From Rhizobiaceae bacterium (GTDB lineage: Bacteria > Pseudomonadota > Alphaproteobacteria > Rhizobiales > Rhizobiaceae), in contig JAILWO010000001.1 of NCBI GenBank assembly GCA_025698895.1, positions 655,001-719,000 of the forward strand: a DNA stretch of 64,000 bases, in the 5' to 3' direction. How positions within the stretch are numbered: position 1 is the first letter of the stretch; each line of letters starts with the position of its first letter. Under the pieces are notes generated by a model. That model did no database searches. It worked only from the letters and a program-made list of their open reading frames with translations, and was not told the DNA's origin. Of this stretch, positions 59,803 to 64,000 are shown in pieces. Position numbers and translations under genes: made by a program.

Positions 59803-60656
59803 GCCGTCGCCAGCGCCACGCCCAGGCACGCCACCACCATGCCGCCAACCTGAAGCGGCGAAAGTGATTCCCCGAACAGGGCCCAAGCCATCACCGCCGT
59901 CACGGGCGGCACGAGATAAAACAGCGACGCCACCCTCGCGATCTCGCCCTGCCTGATGAGGAACATCAGAAGGAAGATCGCCCCGATCGAGAGCACCAGC
60001 ACCAGCCAGGTCATGGCCAGCACGAGTTCGGTCGACCAGACGACGGTTCTCGTCTCGAAGGCCAGCGAGCCTGCCGCCATCAGGAGCGTACCACCAAGAT
60101 ACTGCCACGTTGTCCCGGCCACGAGGTCCGTGCCAGCGACGAATTTCTTCTGCCAGATCGTCCCAGCGCTCATGCCGAGCACGGACAAGAAGCTCATCCC
60201 GAGCGTGGCCGCCGTCACGCCGGTCCCCAAGTCGCCGAGCCGAGGGGCGAGAACGGTGGCGACGCCGACGAAGCCGATGCCAAGGCCCAGCCAGTGGCGC
60301 GGCAGGATGCGCTCACCGAGCGCCGGCCTGGCCAAGATCGCCGTGACCAGCGGCTGCAAGCCGATGATCAGCGCCGAGAGGCCCGATGGCAGGCCGTTGG
60401 CTATCGACCAGAAAACAGCGCCGAGATAGACACCGTGCATCAGCATGCCAGCGATCGCGGCGTGGACCGCCTGTTTCATCGTGGAATGGCGGCCTTTCCA
60501 GACCAGCATGACCGGTAGCAGGAACAGGAAGGTAATGGCGAAGCGAACCGCCAGGAAAGTGAACGGCTCCGCATAGGGCATCGCGTATTTCGCGCCGATG
60601 AAGCCCGTCGCCCACAAGACGACGAAGAGAGCCGGGACGAGACGAGCGAGCATCAT
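59769..60656 (-). CDS. DMT-superfamily (EamA) transporter
   Basis: The 295-residue inner-membrane protein has about ten membrane segments in two EamA repeats (residues about 5-140 and 150-285). LFVVLWATGFIGAKYAMPYAEP and PLVTAILARPALGERILPRHWLG belong to repeat 1, and FYLVPPVTAVMAWALFGESL to repeat 2. The substrate is unknown. The last codons are read through the end of the convergent YihY gene. Confidence 0.88.
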   Translation of the reverse strand: MMLARLVPALFVVLWATGFIGAKYAMPYAEPFTFLAVRFAITFLFLLPVMLVWKGRHSTMKQAVHAAIAGMLMHGVYLGAVFWSIANGLPSGLSALIIGLQPLVTAILARPALGERILPRHWLGLGIGFVGVATVLAPRLGDLGTGVTAATLGMSFLSVLGMSAGTIWQKKFVAGTDLVAGTTWQYLGGTLLMAAGSLAFETRTVVWSTELVLAMTWLVLVLSIGAIFLLMFLIRQGEIARVASLFYLVPPVTAVMAWALFGESLSPLQVGGMVVACLGVALATAQPPTRERASR

Positions 60657-60814
60657 GAAGCGGAAGGCAAACGGCCAGTTGACTGCACCGCTCTAATTGC
60701 ACGAGCCGCGATAAGCAAAACGAAACGGGTCTGGCCCAAGCTTCACGACGGGGGTGGCAGGACAGGTTCGGACGGGATCAACACGTTTTGCGCTTTCGCG
60801 CGAAAGGATCGTTC

Positions 60815-61105
60815 ATGATCACGCATCTCGCCGGCGGCTGGCTGCTCATGGTGATTGCCACCATTGCCATCCTTTCCTTTCTTCTCGGCCTCATCGTCGA
60901 CGCCATCGCGGAGGAAGACGCGTTCGGGCCGATCGGAAACTCCATGGTCATCATGGCGGGCTTCCACCTCGGGGTCTTCTCGGCGCGCGAATATTCCTCG
61001 CTGTTCGATCGTATCGAGGCCGCCGCGATCGCGGGCCTGTTTGGCGCGCTGATAGCGCTATGCACGCTGTCGCTGATGAAGGCAGGGCTGCAGCGGGCCC
61101 TATAG
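60815..61105 (+). CDS. Small multi-span membrane protein
   Basis: The 96-residue protein starts at ATG 60815, after AAAGGATC. Three hydrophobic stretches (LLMVIATIAILSFLLGLIVDAIA, SMVIMAGFHLGVF and AGLFGALIALCTLSL) suggest a small integral membrane protein. No family is recognised. Its end overlaps the gluQ stop by 6 bases on the other strand. Confidence 0.65.
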   Translation: MITHLAGGWLLMVIATIAILSFLLGLIVDAIAEEDAFGPIGNSMVIMAGFHLGVFSAREYSSLFDRIEAAAIAGLFGALIALCTLSLMKAGLQRAL

Positions 61106-61975
61106 ACCGATCAGCCGCCTCACCTCCGTCGGCGTGTAACCCGCCTCGCGAACTTCCCGCAGACCCACATCGCCGAAGCTTTTGGAGAGCTTCCGGCCAT
61201 CCGGACCCAGAATCAGGCGATGATGGTGATAGGCTGGTTCGGGCAGACCGAGCACCACCTGCAGAAGTCGGTGGATCGAGGTCGCGTGAAACAGGTCGCG
61301 ACCGCGCACCACATGGGTGACGCCCTGCAGCGCGTCGTCCACCGTCACCGAGAGATGGTACGAGGTCGGGGTATCGAATCGCGCCAGGATCGGGTCACCC
61401 CAGACGCGTGGGTCTAGGCGGATCCGCCCCGTGTCGCCGTCCGGTCCTTCGCCCGTCTCCGTGAACTCAATCACGCCGCTGGCTTGCGCGAGCGCCGCCG
61501 CGGTGTCCAGCCGCCAGGCATGGGCGTAGCCGGCGTCCAGGCGCTTCCGCCTCTCCTTTTGAGGGATCGTGCGGTCGCGGTCGGGATAATGCGGCGCGCC
61601 GTCGGGGTCGCGCGGCCATGCCCGCCCCTGCGCCTCCGCCTCGGAAACGATCGCGCGCACCTCGCTCCGTCCCATGAAGGCGGGATAAACAAGCTCGTCT
61701 CGGCGCAGCCGGAGGAGCGCTTCGGCATAGTCGGCCATATGTTCCGACTGTCGCCGGACCGGGCGCTCCCACTTCACGCCGAGCCATTCGAGGTCGCGAA
61801 GGATGGCTTCTTCGTAGGCGCGCCGCGATCGCGCCGCGTCTATGTCCTCTATGCGCAGGAGCAGCCGGCCTCCGGCCTTGTCCGCCATGTCGCTGTTGAG
61901 CAGCGCCGAATAGGCATGCCCCAGATGCAGCTCCCCATTGGGACTCGGGGCAAAGCGGAAGACGGGACGTGTCAT
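61100..61975 (-). CDS. gluQ: Glutamyl-Q tRNA(Asp) synthetase
   Basis: About 291 residues from ATG 61975. It is a shortened class I GlxRS without the anticodon-binding domain and attaches glutamate to queuosine on tRNA-Asp. The HIGH-like motif is APSPNGELHLGHAYSA and the KMSKS-like motif is RKLSKSFGD. RIEDID and VVRGRDLFHATSIHRLLQ are also family-specific. The zinc-binding Cys set seen in some members is absent here. Confidence 0.9.
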   Translation of the reverse strand: MTRPVFRFAPSPNGELHLGHAYSALLNSDMADKAGGRLLLRIEDIDAARSRRAYEEAILRDLEWLGVKWERPVRRQSEHMADYAEALLRLRRDELVYPAFMGRSEVRAIVSEAEAQGRAWPRDPDGAPHYPDRDRTIPQKERRKRLDAGYAHAWRLDTAAALAQASGVIEFTETGEGPDGDTGRIRLDPRVWGDPILARFDTPTSYHLSVTVDDALQGVTHVVRGRDLFHATSIHRLLQVVLGLPEPAYHHHRLILGPDGRKLSKSFGDVGLREVREAGYTPTEVRRLIGL

Positions 61976-62053
61976 GAGTAAGCAGGGCAGGGTTGGTCGA
62001 TCATCCTCCATCCTGCTATCGCTTCGACACATTCCTGGAAAGGCTGGGATCGC

Positions 62054-62716
62054 GTGCACCGCATCTCAACGAGGGACGATATCGAGAAAGGGCTGGACGC
62101 GTTGGTCCGGCTTGATCCGCGCCTCGGTCCGGTGCGCACGATCGCCGGCGAGGTTTCGTTGCGCCTGACCACTCCCGGCTTCGCCAGCCTCGCCTCCATC
62201 ATCACCTCGCAACAGGTCTCGCGTGCCAGCGCCGAGGCGATCTTCGGCAGGCTCTCTCGCCTGATCGACCCGCTGACGGCGGCCACCCTCCTGGAGGCTG
62301 GCGAGGAAGCGATGCGTGTGGCCGGCCTGTCGCGTCCCAAGCAAAGAACCCTTCTTTCGCTCGCCGGCGCGGTGGCCGGCGGCGAGATCGATCTCGAGGG
62401 CCTGTGCGCGCTGGACGCGAACGCCGCGATTGCGCAGCTGGTCGCCTTGCCCGGCATTGGCCCCTGGACGGCGGAAGTCTATCTGCTGACCTGCGCCGGC
62501 CACCCGGACATATTTCCGGCCGCCGACGTGGCGCTACAGAGCTCCGCCGGTGACGCCCTGTCGCTGGGCCGCCGGCCGGACAGGGCCACGCTGGCCGTCA
62601 TGGCCGAATCATGGGCACCCTGGCGGTCGGTCGCGGCGCGGCTCCTGTGGGCCTATTACGGTGTCACACGCGGCCGGGCCGCCGATCCTGTTTTGCCGGC
62701 GGCAGCCGCGGGCTGA
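62054..62716 (+). CDS. DNA-3-methyladenine glycosylase II (AlkA type)
   Basis: The 220-residue protein uses GTG 62054. It has the HhH-GPD fold: helix-hairpin-helix LPGIGPWTAEVYLL at 132-146 and catalytic Asp158 in FPAADVALQ. It removes alkylated purines such as 3-methyladenine and so starts base excision repair. The family's N-terminal AlkA barrel is missing, as in the short bacterial form. It is divergent from gluQ, 79 bases apart. Confidence 0.9.
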   Translation: MHRISTRDDIEKGLDALVRLDPRLGPVRTIAGEVSLRLTTPGFASLASIITSQQVSRASAEAIFGRLSRLIDPLTAATLLEAGEEAMRVAGLSRPKQRTLLSLAGAVAGGEIDLEGLCALDANAAIAQLVALPGIGPWTAEVYLLTCAGHPDIFPAADVALQSSAGDALSLGRRPDRATLAVMAESWAPWRSVAARLLWAYYGVTRGRAADPVLPAAAAG

Positions 62717-62729
62717 AAAGCCGGCAAAT

Positions 62730-62749
62730 CCGGGGGTTGTGAACCCCGG
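62730..62749 (+). terminator. Possible terminator after the glycosylase gene
   Basis: CCGGGGGTT-GTG-AACCCCGG forms a GC-rich hairpin with one bulged G, 14 bases after the glycosylase stop. No T-tract follows. It may end that transcript or be part of the HNH gene leader. Confidence 0.35.
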
Positions 62750-62833
62750 CACGCGATTTGCCCGCTTCACATTCCTGTCACCTGCCGCTAACACTATCCG
62801 CGCCGACCCGTAAATATGCACGGAGGAGCGCAC

Positions 62834-63391
62834 GTGACGATCGCCGTCTCGCCGGATGGACTGCCAGCGCTGGTCCTGAACGCGGACTACAGACCCCTGA
62901 GCTACTATCCGCTGTCGCTCTGGTCGTGGCAGGACGCGATCAAGGCGGTGTTCCTCGAACGGGTCAACATCATCGCCGAATATGAGCACGCTGTTTCGTC
63001 GCCGAGCTTCTCGATGAAACTGCCCAGCGTGGTCTGCCTGAAGCAGTATGTGAAACCGTCCAGGCATCCGGCCTTCACGCGCTTCAACGTCTTCCTGCGT
63101 GACCGATTCCAGTGTCAGTATTGCGGTTCAAGGGAGGAACTCACCTTCGACCATGTCGTGCCCCGCCGCTGCGGCGGCGCAACAACCTGGGAGAACGTGG
63201 TGGCTGCCTGTTCTCCCTGCAATCTCAGGAAGGGCGGCATGATGCCGGCCCAGGCGAAGATGTGGCCCCGGCAGGCGCCCTATCCGCCAACCGTGCATGA
63301 TTTGCACAACAACGGGCGGATGTTTCCACCCAACTATCTGCATGAGAGCTGGATGGACTTCCTCTACTGGGACGTCGAACTGGAGCCGTAG
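62834..63391 (+). CDS. HNH endonuclease family protein
   Basis: About 185 residues. A GTG at 62834 is five bases after GGAGGAG and is preferred to the ATG at 62816. N-terminal LPALVLNADYRPLSYYPLSLWSW, then an HNH domain with two cysteine pairs (CQYCGSRE and ACSPCNLRKGG) around FDHVVPRRCGG. This is the widespread core HNH protein of Alphaproteobacteria, whose target is unknown. It stands before the PQQ dehydrogenase gene. Confidence 0.88.
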   Translation: MTIAVSPDGLPALVLNADYRPLSYYPLSLWSWQDAIKAVFLERVNIIAEYEHAVSSPSFSMKLPSVVCLKQYVKPSRHPAFTRFNVFLRDRFQCQYCGSREELTFDHVVPRRCGGATTWENVVAACSPCNLRKGGMMPAQAKMWPRQAPYPPTVHDLHNNGRMFPPNYLHESWMDFLYWDVELEP

Positions 63392-63534
63392 CAGCCTCGC
63401 CGGTCCGCTTGGCCTTTATGGCAATTGCGGCTGGCGGTCCCGCGCCAAATACTTTCCCTCAGCGCAAAGCGCCCGGCGGGCTTTCTCGGGAGGAGCAGTC
63501 CGCCTCCACCCGGCTTCGCGCGAGGGAGGATGCT

Positions 63535-64000
63535 ATGAAATCGAGACTGCTGAGAACGGCCGCCCTGCTGTCGGCGCTGGCGGCCATCCCGGCGCTTTCC
63601 CAGGATGGGCCGCCCGTAACCGAAGTAACCGGCGATCGGATCGTCAATGCCGATCAGGAGCCTGGGAACTGGCTCTCGCACGGACGCACCTATTCCGAGC
63701 AGCGCTACAGTCCCCTCGACCAGATCACGACCGACAATGTGGGTGAGCTCGGCCTCGGCTGGTTCGCGGACCTGCCGGAGCGACGCGGCATCGAAGCGAC
63801 ACCCATAGTCGTCGATGGCCGCATGTATGTCTCGTCGGCCTGGTCGAACGTCTACGCCTTCGATGCAAAGACCGGCGAACCGCTCTGGTCGTGGGATGCC
63901 GGCGTACCGAAAATCAAGGGCAAGGATGCCTGCTGCGACGTGGTCAATCGCGGTGTCGCGGCCTGGGGCAACAACATTTACGTCGCCACGATCGACGGAC
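63535..64000 (+). CDS. PQQ-dependent alcohol dehydrogenase, partial
   Basis: The first 155 codons are in the window. An ATG at 63535 follows GAGGGAGG. A signal peptide (LLRTAALLSALAAIPALS) leads into the first blades of the quinoprotein propeller: WLSHGRTYSEQRYSPLDQIT, GIEATPIVVDGRMYVSS, YAFDAKTGEPLWSWD. The adjacent cysteine pair in KDACCDVVNRGVA forms the disulfide that holds PQQ. It belongs to the methanol/ethanol dehydrogenase family; whether lanthanide- or calcium-type cannot be read here. Confidence 0.9.
   Translation, partial: MKSRLLRTAALLSALAAIPALSQDGPPVTEVTGDRIVNADQEPGNWLSHGRTYSEQRYSPLDQITTDNVGELGLGWFADLPERRGIEATPIVVDGRMYVSSAWSNVYAFDAKTGEPLWSWDAGVPKIKGKDACCDVVNRGVAAWGNNIYVATIDG

Overview
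The window reads as chromosome of a GC-rich alphaproteobacterium, most likely Hyphomicrobiales (Rhizobiales) and close to Phyllobacteriaceae. The evidence is a SAM-II riboswitch ahead of metX-metW, a Fur/Mur-type regulator divergent from a SitABCD manganese/iron transporter, ftsEX with a CtrA-type box, a CpdR-like response regulator, DUF982 and DUF2125 proteins, and the lysA-lptM-argH order. The genus cannot be fixed from the sequence alone.

Region 1 (1-2.0 kb) holds a TRAP/TAXI solute receptor, the first codons of a following membrane gene, and an IclR regulator with two palindromes at its start. Region 2 (2.2-13.3 kb) is one leftward operon that looks like an elaborated type III-like restriction-modification or defence system. 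In transcription order it has a Res-like helicase/nuclease, two DUF4268 proteins, a beta-class Mod-like methyltransferase, an unrecognised protein, a DUF4145 protein, and a RelE/ParE-like domain fused to a UvrD-type helicase. A relic of a helicase start joined to a methyltransferase tail lies between the two accessory genes. It suggests that the slot between mod and the helicase takes up exchangeable cargo. Region 3 (13.4-28.0 kb) is an accessory island. It contains a DUF3037/HipA-like kinase pair, two oppositely oriented halves of tRNA-Arg(CCG), a DUF429 protein, a secreted-type nuclease with a C-terminal sunset-like domain, and an XRE regulator with a frameshifted partner. It also has a protein with a His-x-His motif, two Rnk/GreA-type proteins, a strongly promoted small operon with a large inverted repeat, a lipoprotein, a decayed sunset-domain gene and a run of tiny ORFs.

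Region 4 (28.3-64 kb) is mostly core. It covers valine/inositol catabolism (mmsA with a divergent LysR), metal uptake (mur-like regulator and sitABCD), methionine and histidine synthesis (metX, metW, hisC), envelope genes (DUF2125, plsC, ydcF, ftsEX, YceI-OmpA, TIGR02302) and purine salvage (hpt). It continues with signalling (cpdR-like, GGDEF), lysine and arginine synthesis (lysA, argH), a thioredoxin-like protein, electron-transfer flavoprotein with 3-hydroxybutyryl-CoA dehydrogenase, a rhomboid protease, cobalamin adenosyltransferase, gluQ, an AlkA-type glycosylase, an HNH nuclease, and the start of a PQQ-dependent alcohol dehydrogenase cut by the window edge.
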